Origin: SXIZ01 sp040079795
Lineage (GTDB): Bacteria > Pseudomonadota > Gammaproteobacteria > Methylococcales > Methylomonadaceae
Length of the DNA stretch: 64,000 nucleotides
NCBI GenBank assembly: GCA_040079795.1
Contig: JBEBJQ010000004.1
Location: 1 to 64,000 of the forward strand
Reading direction: 5' to 3'
Shown: piece by piece, positions 32,517-40,762 of the stretch
Layout: each line of letters opens with the position of its first letter
Numbering within the stretch: position 1 is the stretch's first letter
The notes under the pieces: generated by a model
Databases searched by the model: none
The model's input: only the letters and a program-made list of their open reading frames with translations
What the model was told of the DNA's origin: nothing
Program-made: the position numbers and the translations under genes

Positions 32517-32594
32517 GTTTCAATGAAACACGTTACTGTTTCATTAAATAACCACGAAACACATGAAACATTGCTGCCATTCCACAACGTTTCA
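32517..32594 (-). promoter_or_regulatory. TGTTTCA/TGAAACA half-site array upstream of sqr
   Basis: Palindrome GTTTCAATGAAAC (32517-32529), TGTTTCA (32537-32543), CGAAACA (32555-32561), TGAAACA (32564-32570) and CGTTTCA (32588-32594). The cluster lies at the distance expected for a sigma-54 enhancer-binding regulator. A nearly identical array occurs upstream of the DUF1264 lipoprotein at 48.4-48.5 kb. Nothing else of note is in the 393-base gap. Confidence 0.65.
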
Positions 32595-32684
32595 ATCCTG
32601 CAACCGCATCCTTTCTATATTTAAAAGCAAGAACGTTAGAATAATTCACCCAGCTTTCCAAAGCGCTATCCTTTTAAATCAGTT

Positions 32685-33095
32685 TCACTTGTTAAACAAA
32701 CGATGGACAAAAAAACCTGTATACATAGAGAACACCATAACAACCGACTCGACATTACCTAACCCCAGTCCGGCAACCACAGGCCCTGGGCAATATCCTC
32801 CAATACCCCATCCAATGCCAAAAATTGCAGAACCTATAATAAGCGGTTTATCAATACCCGCTGTATTTATGGGGTAAAGTTCTACCTCAAATAACTGCCC
32901 CGGTTGTTTAAGTATTTTTCTAAAAGAAAAAAAAGTGATGCCCAGCGCACCGGCCATGACCAAAACCAAGCTGGGATCCCAGTTTCCGGCAATATCCAAA
33001 AAATTAAGCACTTTATCGGGATTAGTCATTTGGGAAAGCGCTAAACCAACCCCAAACAGTATGCCACTGAGAAACGCGGTCGTGACAGGCTTCAT
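32685..33095 (-). CDS. YeeE/YedE-type sulfur-compound transporter, second half (DUF6691)
   Basis: 136-residue membrane protein with four hydrophobic segments: AFLSGILFGVGLALSQMTNP at the start and FGIGWGIGGYCPGPVVAGLG carrying the conserved Cys near the end. It starts at ATG 33095, overlapping the stop of the partner gene (ATGA). Pairs of this kind form one split YeeE/YedE unit, known from thiosulfate uptake and from sulfur oxidisers. The open frame reaches 33269, but that part only overlaps the partner. Confidence 0.88.
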   Translation of the reverse strand: MKPVTTAFLSGILFGVGLALSQMTNPDKVLNFLDIAGNWDPSLVLVMAGALGITFFSFRKILKQPGQLFEVELYPINTAGIDKPLIIGSAIFGIGWGIGGYCPGPVVAGLGLGNVESVVMVFSMYTGFFVHRLFNK

Positions 33096-33523
33096 ACCTG
33101 CCCCCCTAGCACATGACGCATAAGGTAAACCGTCAAAAAGCCGCTTGCCATAAAAGTCAGCGTAGCGACAATTGAACGCAGGGACAGTCTGGCTATGCCA
33201 CAAATTGCATGACCACTGGTACAACCATTCGACATACGGGTACCGAAACCGACCAGGAAGCCAGCGCAAGCAAGTAACCAGATTGGAAAGTTTTCGCGCG
33301 GCTGGTAAAAATCAGGTTTTATCAAATTGAATAACCCGGCACCTATAACAATACCTGCCAAGAAAGCCATGCGCCAAAATAATTCTGTTTTACCAGCAGC
33401 GAGCATGCCGGCCATAATGCCACTGATACCGGCAATCCGTCTGTTAAATAATAACAGCACGGATGCTGCAAGCCCAATCAGGATACCGCCTGAAAATGCT
33501 GGGAAGGGCGTGAAATTTTCCAA
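33092..33523 (-). CDS. YeeE/YedE-type sulfur-compound transporter, first half
   Basis: 143-residue membrane protein with segments GGILIGLAASVLLLFNRRIA, AFLAGIVIGAGLFNL and a conserved loop GTRMSNGCTSGHAICGIARL, in which the Cys pair is thought to relay sulfur. The start is TTG at 33523, since GAGGAA lies 6 bases upstream and no ATG fits. Coupled to the second half. The position next to sqr suggests uptake or export of a reduced sulfur species. Confidence 0.88.
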   Translation of the reverse strand: MENFTPFPAFSGGILIGLAASVLLLFNRRIAGISGIMAGMLAAGKTELFWRMAFLAGIVIGAGLFNLIKPDFYQPRENFPIWLLACAGFLVGFGTRMSNGCTSGHAICGIARLSLRSIVATLTFMASGFLTVYLMRHVLGGQV

Positions 33524-33725
33524 AAATATTCCTCAGGTTAGTTTTTAAAATAAGCTATTGCACACGCTTGTTTTTTCGCAAAATCAGTCAATTCGATGCC
33601 ATACACCGGCCAGCTTTAAACTGAGACCTGTGAATATTATCGAAGATTTTGATATTCTGGTGGTGATTTTATCAGGCTGCAATCGAAATCTGCTTTATCA
33701 GCAAACCGACAATGCCCTCAGAGGA

Positions 33726-33756
33726 ACGCTTGTCGAGATTATGGCTCGACAAGCGT
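33726..33756. repeat. Perfect 12-base-pair hairpin in the 33.52-33.84 kb gap
   Basis: ACGCTTGTCGAG (33726-33737) and CTCGACAAGCGT (33745-33756) flank ATTATGG. On the plus strand CTTT follows, on the minus strand no T-tract, so it is a weak terminator at best. It is the only structure I see in this 317-base gap; an open frame across it (33558-33770, plus strand) has no recognised content. Confidence 0.5.
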
Positions 33757-33840
33757 CTTTAGTAGGATAAACAATACCAATAAAACAAAAAGCTACAAAT
33801 ACAGCATCGACTTAACAGTCAGTTAAACCGTACAAACTCC

Positions 33841-34254
33841 TTAATGCTTACCCGGCTCCAGTTTTACGCCTCTACGTTCATAGGTAACGTACGCTTGTAA
33901 AGCAGTCATTTTAGGGTCATCGGCGGCTAAGGGCTGCCCTTCCAGAGGATTTTTAAGACACCAGTTGATCATTTCCCACAGGGGGATCACTTTACCGATT
34001 TGTTTTTGAAATTTAGGATAGGTTTCGGGATGGGTATTGGCGGCGTTCGGATGACATTGTGCACAGGCTACGCCATTACTCCCCAGTTTTGGGCTAGTCC
34101 ATAGGGCACGTCCCTCGGTGACCACACCGGTAAACTGTTGTTGCCAACGTTGTATGTCGGCGTCCTTAAACTCATCCGCCAAAACGTTGCCAGCAAGAAC
34201 CATCGCCATCATACCGAAACTTAACGAAATTATATTTTTACGAAAGCTGATCAT
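33841..34254 (-). CDS. Small periplasmic cytochrome c
   Basis: 137 residues with signal peptide to VLA (about 26) and one haem site, CAQCH (64-68). The C-terminal part EMINWCLKNPLEGQPLAADD-PKMTALQAYV is like the haem-proximal region of SoxA/TsdA-type cytochromes, with Met or Cys as possible distal ligands. It ends a three-gene unit with a Tat-exported metallophosphatase and a di-heme peroxidase, so it probably carries electrons for one of these. Exact partner unknown. Confidence 0.8.
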   Translation of the reverse strand: MISFRKNIISLSFGMMAMVLAGNVLADEFKDADIQRWQQQFTGVVTEGRALWTSPKLGSNGVACAQCHPNAANTHPETYPKFQKQIGKVIPLWEMINWCLKNPLEGQPLAADDPKMTALQAYVTYERRGVKLEPGKH

Positions 34255-34271
34255 GTGCTTACTCCTGAAAA

Positions 34272-35354
34272 TTAGTAGTGTTTTTGCGGCGGAATTCTGG
34301 CGGATTCGCTTTGATAGGCAAGGTCTTCAGGGTGTTTAGTTTGCTGGTTAAAACGCACAATACGGCTGGTATTGTTATAGAGGGTATAACTTAAATCCAC
34401 CCGACCATTATCCAGATTAATCATTTGCCAACCCGTCGCATCACGCTCGAAAAACGGATCGGCGCGGTTCATAGGCACGGTCAGTTTTGGCAAATACTGC
34501 TGCGCCTGGGCGTAAGCCGATGGATACGGCCACGGCCAGGCGGTTGCCATGACCGAATTAAAACTGATATTGCCAATTTGGTTGTATTGGATTTGATGGA
34601 CATGCCCATAGATGACCGACACTTTTTTAAACGGTTTCAACATAGCCTGAATTTGTTCGGCATCTTCCGTCCAAAAATTCCAGCCTTTGTAGATTTTTTG
34701 CAAGGGCGAATGTGAAAACACCACAATAGGCGTGTGTTTTTCAACTTTGGATAAATCCGTTTGCAACCATTTACGTTGTTCATCACCCACCATAAACGGC
34801 GAACCATTAGGGTTATCCAACCCAGCCATTTCCAGCATACGTTGTTCGTTGGTCGGCCAGCGTTTAAACGTCCAATCATCATAAGTTCTGATACTGTTAA
34901 GGACGATGAAATGCACCCCTTTATGATCAAAACTATAGTATTGCGGGCCAAAAAGTTTTTCCCAGTATTCACCCAAGTCCAAATAATAATCGTGCTCACC
35001 CATGACGTGATGTACTTTGGCCTGTAATGCCGACAAAATTTCTGCACCGTGATCCAGTTCGGCTTTGCTGCCCAATTGCGCCAAATCGCCGCCAAAAATC
35101 ACAAAATCAGGCTTAGGGCTTAGTAAATTGGTTTCCGCAACTGCGCGAATCAAGCCGCGATCCCAATTTCTAACAAAACGTGCGCCTGCAATTTGTTGGA
35201 TGTGGGCATCCGAAATATAGGCAAAACTAAAATTTTGCGCACTTTCAGCAAATGCCAATTCAATCAGGCTAATTGGCAAAGTCACACCGAGGGTTAATGC
35301 TCCAGTGCTTTTAATAAAATTCCGGCGGCCAGTATTAATTGTTTTCATAATCAA
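34272..35354 (-). CDS. Tat-exported calcineurin-like metallophosphatase
   Basis: 360 residues. The N-terminus has a twin-arginine signal (TGRRNFIKSTGALTLGVTL). The two-metal site is seen as SDAHIQQ (D-x-H), FGGDLAQ (GD), MGEHDYY (G-[NE]-H-D, here with Glu in place of the usual Asn), FSHSPLQ and YGHVHQIQ. It is a periplasmic phosphoesterase of unknown substrate. The neighbouring cytochrome c and peroxidase make a redox-related role likely. The Glu in the third motif is less common but occurs in the family. Confidence 0.85.
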   Translation of the reverse strand: MIMKTINTGRRNFIKSTGALTLGVTLPISLIELAFAESAQNFSFAYISDAHIQQIAGARFVRNWDRGLIRAVAETNLLSPKPDFVIFGGDLAQLGSKAELDHGAEILSALQAKVHHVMGEHDYYLDLGEYWEKLFGPQYYSFDHKGVHFIVLNSIRTYDDWTFKRWPTNEQRMLEMAGLDNPNGSPFMVGDEQRKWLQTDLSKVEKHTPIVVFSHSPLQKIYKGWNFWTEDAEQIQAMLKPFKKVSVIYGHVHQIQYNQIGNISFNSVMATAWPWPYPSAYAQAQQYLPKLTVPMNRADPFFERDATGWQMINLDNGRVDLSYTLYNNTSRIVRFNQQTKHPEDLAYQSESARIPPQKHY

Positions 35355-35362
35355 TTCCTTGC

Positions 35363-36553
35363 TCAGTGCGACGCTTGAGTTTGCGGGGCGGTAACAAACT
35401 TGGAACTGGTGAGTGCTCCCATAAAATCCACCAAATCATCCAGTTGCGAGTCCATTAAATTAAGGGGCCGTATGCCACCGCTTAAAAAATCATTAACCTT
35501 GTCTTTAGCATTGCTAACACCGCCATTGTTGTAATGGATCATTACGTCTTTCAGCGTCTTCAAGCTACCATCGTGCATATAAGGAGCCGTCAAGGCAATA
35601 TTCCGCAAAGTCGGTGTTTTGAAAGCACCCAATTGCGCCAACTCATCGGTTACCGCAAAACGGCCCAGTTCAGCAGTTTTTTTATCCGCTAATACCATCA
35701 CATCGACGTTGCCGCCCTTATTTTTGGCCTCTAAAAATGCGTGGGTAAGCCGAGGTACTTCGCTTTTTACCTGATTGATACCAATCCCGATGTTATGAAA
35801 ACGCTGATCGGTAAACAAGGCATGATCCTGTTCAATGGTATGACAGGAAACACAACGGCCTTGCCCGACAAACACAGCCAAGCCACGAATTTGCGCATCG
35901 GTCAGGGCATTTTTTTGAGCTTGGAAATAATAGCGGTCAAAAGCCGAATCACCGGCAATAAGCGTACGCTCAAAACTGGCAATCGCTTTTGCCACATGAT
36001 CTATACTTATCTTATCCGGCTTTATCCCAAATTCAGCTTGGAAGGCGGTGGCGTAGTTAGGATCGGAACGGACAATCTCCAGTATCGGCTGGTAATCTTT
36101 TAAACCATGCTCAACCGGATTAAGCAAGGGTTGTTTGGCTTGCCCTTCCAGATCCGGCTCCCGCCCATCCCAAAATTGCGTTTGGTTAAACGCCGCATTT
36201 AAAACAGTCGGTGCATTACGCGTACCGGTCAAGCCATTATTACCGGTTGACACCGGTAGGCCATCGGTAAAGGCTTGGGCATCTTTATGACAGAAGGCAC
36301 AACTGACCGTTCCATCTATAGAAAAACGTACGTCGTGAAAAAGCTTATCGCCCAAGGCAATTTTAGAGGGGGTTTGCGGGTTTTTTGTCGGGATTATTAA
36401 CGGCGGCAAGCCTAAAAGCAGATTATTGTCGGCGGTCTTATTGGCTTGCTCGGGTTGAACGGGATTTGAAGTCACGGCTTGCCCCGTAGCACTAAAAACT
36501 ACAAGGGCAAAAAACGTCGTGATAAACAGAATAAACAACATCGCGTAACGCAT
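35363..36553 (-). CDS. Di-heme cytochrome c peroxidase family protein
   Basis: 396 residues with a signal peptide and two haem c sites, CAFCH (85-89) and CVSCH (234-238). The family motifs KIALGDKLFHDVRFS, NPVEHGLKD and APYMHDGSLKTL (candidate Met) are present. Such proteins reduce hydrogen peroxide with electrons from small cytochromes; MauG-like members oxidise proteins instead, and I cannot tell these apart. First gene of a unit with the metallophosphatase and cytochrome c. Clear paralogue of the gene at 45.1-46.2 kb. Confidence 0.9.
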   Translation of the reverse strand: MRYAMLFILFITTFFALVVFSATGQAVTSNPVQPEQANKTADNNLLLGLPPLIIPTKNPQTPSKIALGDKLFHDVRFSIDGTVSCAFCHKDAQAFTDGLPVSTGNNGLTGTRNAPTVLNAAFNQTQFWDGREPDLEGQAKQPLLNPVEHGLKDYQPILEIVRSDPNYATAFQAEFGIKPDKISIDHVAKAIASFERTLIAGDSAFDRYYFQAQKNALTDAQIRGLAVFVGQGRCVSCHTIEQDHALFTDQRFHNIGIGINQVKSEVPRLTHAFLEAKNKGGNVDVMVLADKKTAELGRFAVTDELAQLGAFKTPTLRNIALTAPYMHDGSLKTLKDVMIHYNNGGVSNAKDKVNDFLSGGIRPLNLMDSQLDDLVDFMGALTSSKFVTAPQTQASH

Positions 36554-36730
36554 GAGAAGTCTCCTGTTTAGATTGAAAGCGAGTTTAGTTTATCAGCTAA
36601 TAGTAGGTTACTATGGATGAAATTGAAAAAACCCACGCTTTGTAATCAATATGCGCTGAAAATAAGCGGATTCAATGATTAAAACGAAAATATTTTACTG
36701 TTTTAGAATGGCAAAAAGGAAAAAAGTTGC

Positions 36731-37369
36731 ATGAGCTACGATATTATCGCATTTGGGGTCAGTTGCATATTAGTACTGGCGTATTACCTGTATTTAAACT
36801 GGCGTACCCGCCGCGCACCCGAGTCAAGCGTACACGCACTTAATGCCAGAATTCGGGAACGCTGGGTGGCTATGGTTATGGCCAGTGATAAAATGGATAT
36901 TTTAGCGATTCAAACCCTGCGCAATTCAGTGATAGCCGCCAACTTCATGGCTTCCACTTCGGTGTTATTGATTATGGGCACCCTAAACTTAAGCGACAAA
37001 ATTGGGCAATGGGCGCTTTTGTGGCATCCCAATGCTTTTATGCCCCTATCCAACGAGTTATGGCAAATTAAACTGGGGCTGTTGCTGTTAGATTTCGCTA
37101 TTGCCTTTTACTGTTTTTCCATGTCGATACGCTTTTACAATCATGTTGGGTATATGATTAACTTAGGGGACGGCCTATCGACGGATAAAGCCCCCTATCA
37201 ACTCAATTGCGCTTATTTAAACCGCGCGGGCAGCTACTATACCTTTGGTAATCGGGCCTTCTTTTTTAGCTTGCCGATTATTATGTGGTTTTTCGGGCCT
37301 TATTTTTTGCCCTTGGCAACCATTGGATTAATAATCGGGCTGGCAACGCTAGACAAAGTAACAAACTAA
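36731..37369 (+). CDS. DUF599 membrane protein
   Basis: 212 residues with about four membrane segments: IIAFGVSCILVLAYYLYL, NFMASTSVLLIMGTLNL, LGLLLLDFAIAFYCFSMSIR and PIIMWFFGPYFLPLATIGL. RTRRAPESSVHALNARIRER after the first segment and HVGYMINLG match the DUF599 family. Function not known. It lies just upstream of the CDF transporter in the same direction, with a 34-base gap. Confidence 0.85.
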   Translation: MSYDIIAFGVSCILVLAYYLYLNWRTRRAPESSVHALNARIRERWVAMVMASDKMDILAIQTLRNSVIAANFMASTSVLLIMGTLNLSDKIGQWALLWHPNAFMPLSNELWQIKLGLLLLDFAIAFYCFSMSIRFYNHVGYMINLGDGLSTDKAPYQLNCAYLNRAGSYYTFGNRAFFFSLPIIMWFFGPYFLPLATIGLIIGLATLDKVTN

Positions 37370-37403
37370 GCACTTTTAGCAAACCCTTTATGGAAACAAA
37401 CTG

Positions 37404-38348
37404 ATGGCACATCATCACGAACATACCCATGACCACGCCCACCATACTTACCATCACCCGCAACGACATGGTCGTGCCTTTGTCATTGCTATCCTTTTAA
37501 ATTCTGCCTTTGTAATCGTAGAGTTCAGTTATGGCTTCTTGGCCAACTCAACAGCACTCATAGCCGATGCCGGGCATAATTTGTCGGATGTGTTGGGGTT
37601 ATTGCTGGTCTGGGGAGCCGCGGTAATGACCCGAAAAGTCCCTAACCAACGCTACACTTATGGTTTTCGCAGCACTTCCATCCTGGCAGCGCTGGCAAAC
37701 GCCATGTTTTTACTAATTGCCTGCGGTGCCATTGCTCTAGAAGCTATCCAGCGATTTTCACAGTCCCCGGAAGTGATGGGATTAATGATTACACAAGTCG
37801 CGGGTATCGGCATCGTTATCAACGGGCTTTCGGCATGGTTGTTCATGAAAGGCAGTAAAAATGACCTGAATATTCGTGGTGCTTATCTACATATGGCTGC
37901 TGATGCAGCGGTTTCTCTAGGCGTGGTTCTCGCGGGGATAGCCATGATGTACACGGGCTGGTATTGGCTTGACCCCTTAGTGAGCTTAATTATTGTGGCT
38001 GTTATAGTTTTCGGCACTTGGGATTTACTGCGCCAATCGCTTAAACTCGCGTTGAACGCTGTCCCCGCTCACATTGAGATACCCGCTGTAGAAGCCTATC
38101 TGAAACAATGCACTGGCGTCACTGATATACATGATCTGCATATCTGGGGTATGAGTACCACCGAAAGCGCCCTGACTGCCCATTTAGTCATACCGGAAGG
38201 TTACCCCGGCGACGCCTTCATTGACGAGATCATCCAAACGCTGAAAGAACGCTTTTCGATCCATCACAGTACATTGCAAGTAGAGCAAGGCAATTCCAAT
38301 CATGTCTGCGCGTTACTTCCAAATGTAACGGAGCACCATGCGCATTGA
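37404..38348 (+). CDS. Zinc/cadmium/cobalt CDF efflux transporter (CzcD/ZitB type)
   Basis: 314 residues. A His-rich N-terminus (HHHEHTHDHAHHTYHH) precedes six membrane helices. Metal site residues are seen as ADAGHNLSDV (helix 2, H-x-x-x-D) and HMAADAAVSLGVVLAG (helix 5). A cytoplasmic ferredoxin-like domain with DIHDLHIWGMSTTESALTAH follows. These are Zn-type residues rather than the DxxxD of Mn or Fe forms. It exports zinc or similar ions in exchange for protons. Confidence 0.93.
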   Translation: MAHHHEHTHDHAHHTYHHPQRHGRAFVIAILLNSAFVIVEFSYGFLANSTALIADAGHNLSDVLGLLLVWGAAVMTRKVPNQRYTYGFRSTSILAALANAMFLLIACGAIALEAIQRFSQSPEVMGLMITQVAGIGIVINGLSAWLFMKGSKNDLNIRGAYLHMAADAAVSLGVVLAGIAMMYTGWYWLDPLVSLIIVAVIVFGTWDLLRQSLKLALNAVPAHIEIPAVEAYLKQCTGVTDIHDLHIWGMSTTESALTAHLVIPEGYPGDAFIDEIIQTLKERFSIHHSTLQVEQGNSNHVCALLPNVTEHHAH

Positions 38349-38455
38349 TAGATCAAGCCTTCGCTTCCCATTAAATAAGCACACGCTTTCCAAAAAGATC
38401 ATTTACATTGCTGACAGAATTTAAGTTCAGCCGTCCGTATAACTAAATATCTAAA

Positions 38456-38806
38456 ATGCTTTATACCCTCATCAAAGTGTTAGTCACCAGCCTGTTAATC
38501 GTAACACTATCGGAACTATCAAAACGAAGTTCGTTATTGGGGGCTTTATTAGCCTCTTTACCACTAACCTCCATTTTAGCGATGCTCTGGCTGTACATTG
38601 ATACCAAAGAGGCTGGAAAAGTCGCTGAGTTCGCCAGTAACATCTTTTGGCTGGTGATTCCCTCCCTGGTATTTTTTATCAGCTTACCCATTTTTCTAAA
38701 GAAAGGGCTTGCGTTCTATTTGAGCATGGGACTTTCCATATCGATGACCGCAGGCTTCTATTTTTTAATGCTCACGCTATTGACACGTTATGGCATTAAA
38801 TTTTAA
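38456..38806 (+). CDS. DUF3147-family small membrane protein
   Basis: 116 residues with four hydrophobic helices (LIKVLVTSLLIVTLSELSKR, LLASLPLTSILAMLWLYI, IFWLVIPSLVFFISLPIFL and GLSISMTAGFYFLMLTLL). The segment SKRSSLLGALLASLPLTSIL is typical of the family. Function unknown. Located 108 bases after the CDF gene, with a possible separate promoter. Confidence 0.8.
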   Translation: MLYTLIKVLVTSLLIVTLSELSKRSSLLGALLASLPLTSILAMLWLYIDTKEAGKVAEFASNIFWLVIPSLVFFISLPIFLKKGLAFYLSMGLSISMTAGFYFLMLTLLTRYGIKF

Positions 38807-38872
38807 TGTGCAAGCTGCCAACCGCTGCTATAGTCATGGTTCTTCGTCTCTGAAACAGGATATTCTTTAAAC

Positions 38873-39574
38873 ATGCCCCGCCTAATGCAACCGTTAGCCA
38901 AATTACTTGGCTTACTGATTTTTTCATTGCTCGTAAGTTCTAGTGTTTTTGCGCATGGGGTAGATGCCAATACCGAACGGTTTTTATTAGGTAATCAGGG
39001 CGTAGCCATAGGAGCGTTTCTGTATATCGGAGCAAAACATATGGTCACCGGCTACGATCACTTACTGTTTCTGGTTGGTGTTATTTTCTTTTTGTTCCGC
39101 ACCCGCGAAGTACTGGTCTATGTCAGCCTGTTCACCTTAGGCCATAGTATCACGCTGTTTTTGGGGGTGTTAAATCATCTGGCAGTCAATCCATTTCTCA
39201 TTGACGCGATTATCGGACTGTCCATTGTGTATAAAGGCTTCGACAACCTGGGCGGCTTTCGTCGTTTACTCGGATTTCAACCCAATACCAAAATAATGGT
39301 GATGCTTTTTGGATTGTTTCATGGCTTTGGTCTGGCAACTAAATTACAAAAATTTAATCTCCCCCCTGTAGATTTATGGAAAAACTTATTAGCGTTTAAT
39401 ATTGGGGTAGAGTTAGGTCAATATTTTGCATTATTGTTTATTTTAATTGCACTCACTGTCTGGCGCAGGTACAACAGTTTTTACGCCTTTTCAACCGCAA
39501 CCAACACCTTATTAATGACTGGTGGACTGGTATTATTCGGCTTCCAATTAACCGGCTATCTGATTAACGGATAA
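38873..39574 (+). CDS. HupE/UreJ-family membrane protein
   Basis: 233 residues with signal-like first helix and six to seven hydrophobic segments. The signature GAKHMVTGYDHLLFLVGVIF (about 61-80) carries the His/Asp residues proposed for Ni or Co, and FGLFHGFGLATKL is the second His motif. Family members are nickel or cobalt permease-like proteins. No hydrogenase or urease gene is in the window. Coupled to the next gene with a 4-base gap. A second, shorter family member lies at 60.8-61.4 kb. Confidence 0.88.
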   Translation: MPRLMQPLAKLLGLLIFSLLVSSSVFAHGVDANTERFLLGNQGVAIGAFLYIGAKHMVTGYDHLLFLVGVIFFLFRTREVLVYVSLFTLGHSITLFLGVLNHLAVNPFLIDAIIGLSIVYKGFDNLGGFRRLLGFQPNTKIMVMLFGLFHGFGLATKLQKFNLPPVDLWKNLLAFNIGVELGQYFALLFILIALTVWRRYNSFYAFSTATNTLLMTGGLVLFGFQLTGYLING

Positions 39575-39578
39575 ACCC

Positions 39579-40121
39579 ATGCAACACAGCAATCCCCAAG
39601 TTCCCTCCCTAAAATCACTGGTCATAGCCTGTGTATTTGCAACACTTTTAGCGGGCATACTTTTAATTACGGCCGTGTTGCCAGCTGAATACGCTATTGA
39701 TCCTACGGGCGTTGGAACCAGATTAGGCTTAACCCAACTGTCCACACAAACCGAAGACATCATTGATCCCCTTGTCTCTTCATGCAAGGAACAATTAAGT
39801 CAATGGTCGGACTCAACTACGTTAGTGATTCCCGTACACAGTGGCTTAGAATACAAATTTCATTTATTGAAGGCGGCAACCTTTGACTACTCCTGGACTA
39901 CAGAGGGTGCTAAGGTTTATTTTGATCTGCACGGCGAGCCTAAAGGCGATACAACCGGGTTCTTCAAAAGCTTTAAAGTGAGTAATGACAGTCAATCCAG
40001 TGGCAGATTAACGGCTGAATTTGAAGGCCCACATGGCTGGTATTGGGAAAATAAAACCGGCGCCCCCATAACCATCATGTTAAATACTAAAGGTTCTTAT
40101 CGGGTTTTAGGGTTAATGTAA
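39579..40121 (+). CDS. Membrane-anchored protein linked to HupE/UreJ
   Basis: 180 residues: one N-terminal membrane segment (SLVIACVFATLLAGILLITA) and a periplasmic domain with EYKFHLLKAATFDYSWTTEG and GPHGWYWENKTGAPITIML. It matches proteins annotated as transmembrane anchor proteins that occur directly after HupE/UreJ genes, and the 4-base gap fits that. It may assist metal delivery; this is guesswork from position. Confidence 0.8.
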   Translation: MQHSNPQVPSLKSLVIACVFATLLAGILLITAVLPAEYAIDPTGVGTRLGLTQLSTQTEDIIDPLVSSCKEQLSQWSDSTTLVIPVHSGLEYKFHLLKAATFDYSWTTEGAKVYFDLHGEPKGDTTGFFKSFKVSNDSQSSGRLTAEFEGPHGWYWENKTGAPITIMLNTKGSYRVLGLM

Positions 40122-40165
40122 TGCATCAGACATTTAGATTAACAAAGCGCAACGATTTTTAGATT

Positions 40166-40642
40166 TTAATTTTTTTCCAATGGATGCGTACCCCGACGTC
40201 TGTCGCCATTTTCGCGGCTGCCAAATTTTTTCTCTGTGTACGATAAAACCAGAATAGACAAACTTAAAACAGCAATTGCCCCAACAATGCTTAACAGCAA
40301 ATACAAATGAAAATTATCTGAAACAGCCTGCACATCAATGACCAGATGCCTGGATAACGCAGTAATAGCGACGTAAATCAAATATTGCACAGGTAACCGG
40401 TGGGTCTTAAAATAAATACCCACCATCGCACCCAATTCCAGATAAATAAACAATAACAGGATGTCTTCCAAAGTCGCAGCATGTCCGGCTTGCAGCATAT
40501 GCAGATAGTTCTGTGTCCCTGACCACGCAATCATAGTGCCGATGCCGAACAACGCAAGATAATGGAAAAACTCAACCAAACCCGCACCGATTTTCTGAAT
40601 GAGGATGATTTTATTTTCCATGAATATCTGACTTGTTTGCAC
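40166..40642 (-). CDS. psiE: PsiE-like phosphate-starvation-inducible membrane protein
   Basis: 158 residues with four membrane helices and the family run EDILLLFIYLELGAMVGIYF, then HRLPVQYLIYVAITALSRHL. The start is GTG at 40642: AGGTGA lies 5-8 bases upstream, formed by the end of cydX. An ATG 7 codons later lacks a ribosome site. It is the last gene of the cytochrome bd unit, 7 bases after cydX, which suggests a role linked to respiration here. The charged tail SRENGDRRRGTHP is unusual. Confidence 0.82.
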   Translation of the reverse strand: MQTSQIFMENKIILIQKIGAGLVEFFHYLALFGIGTMIAWSGTQNYLHMLQAGHAATLEDILLLFIYLELGAMVGIYFKTHRLPVQYLIYVAITALSRHLVIDVQAVSDNFHLYLLLSIVGAIAVLSLSILVLSYTEKKFGSRENGDRRRGTHPLEKN

Positions 40643-40649
40643 GGGTCAC

Positions 40650-40751
40650 CTACTCACCTTCCTGAGTATCGTTAATTTCTAGCCATAGCGCGTTAATGAT
40701 CGCCAACGCACAGGCCAAGCCAACCCCTAAAATCCACGCGAAATACCACAT
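40650..40751 (-). CDS. cydX: Cytochrome bd oxidase small subunit CydX
   Basis: 33 residues, too short for standard calling: MWYFAWILGVGLACALAIIN then ALWLEINDTQEGE. The start MWYF-W-LG and single membrane helix with an acidic tail are characteristic of CydX, which stabilises the haems of CydAB. ATG at 40751 follows TAAGGAG. It lies 11 bases after cydB and 7 before psiE. Confidence 0.95.
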   Translation of the reverse strand: MWYFAWILGVGLACALAIINALWLEINDTQEGE

Positions 40752-40762
40752 ACATTTACTCC

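Noticed and set aside
33558..33770. Plus-strand 70-codon ORF
   Set aside because: Runs across a perfect hairpin and matches no known family; treated as gap sequence.
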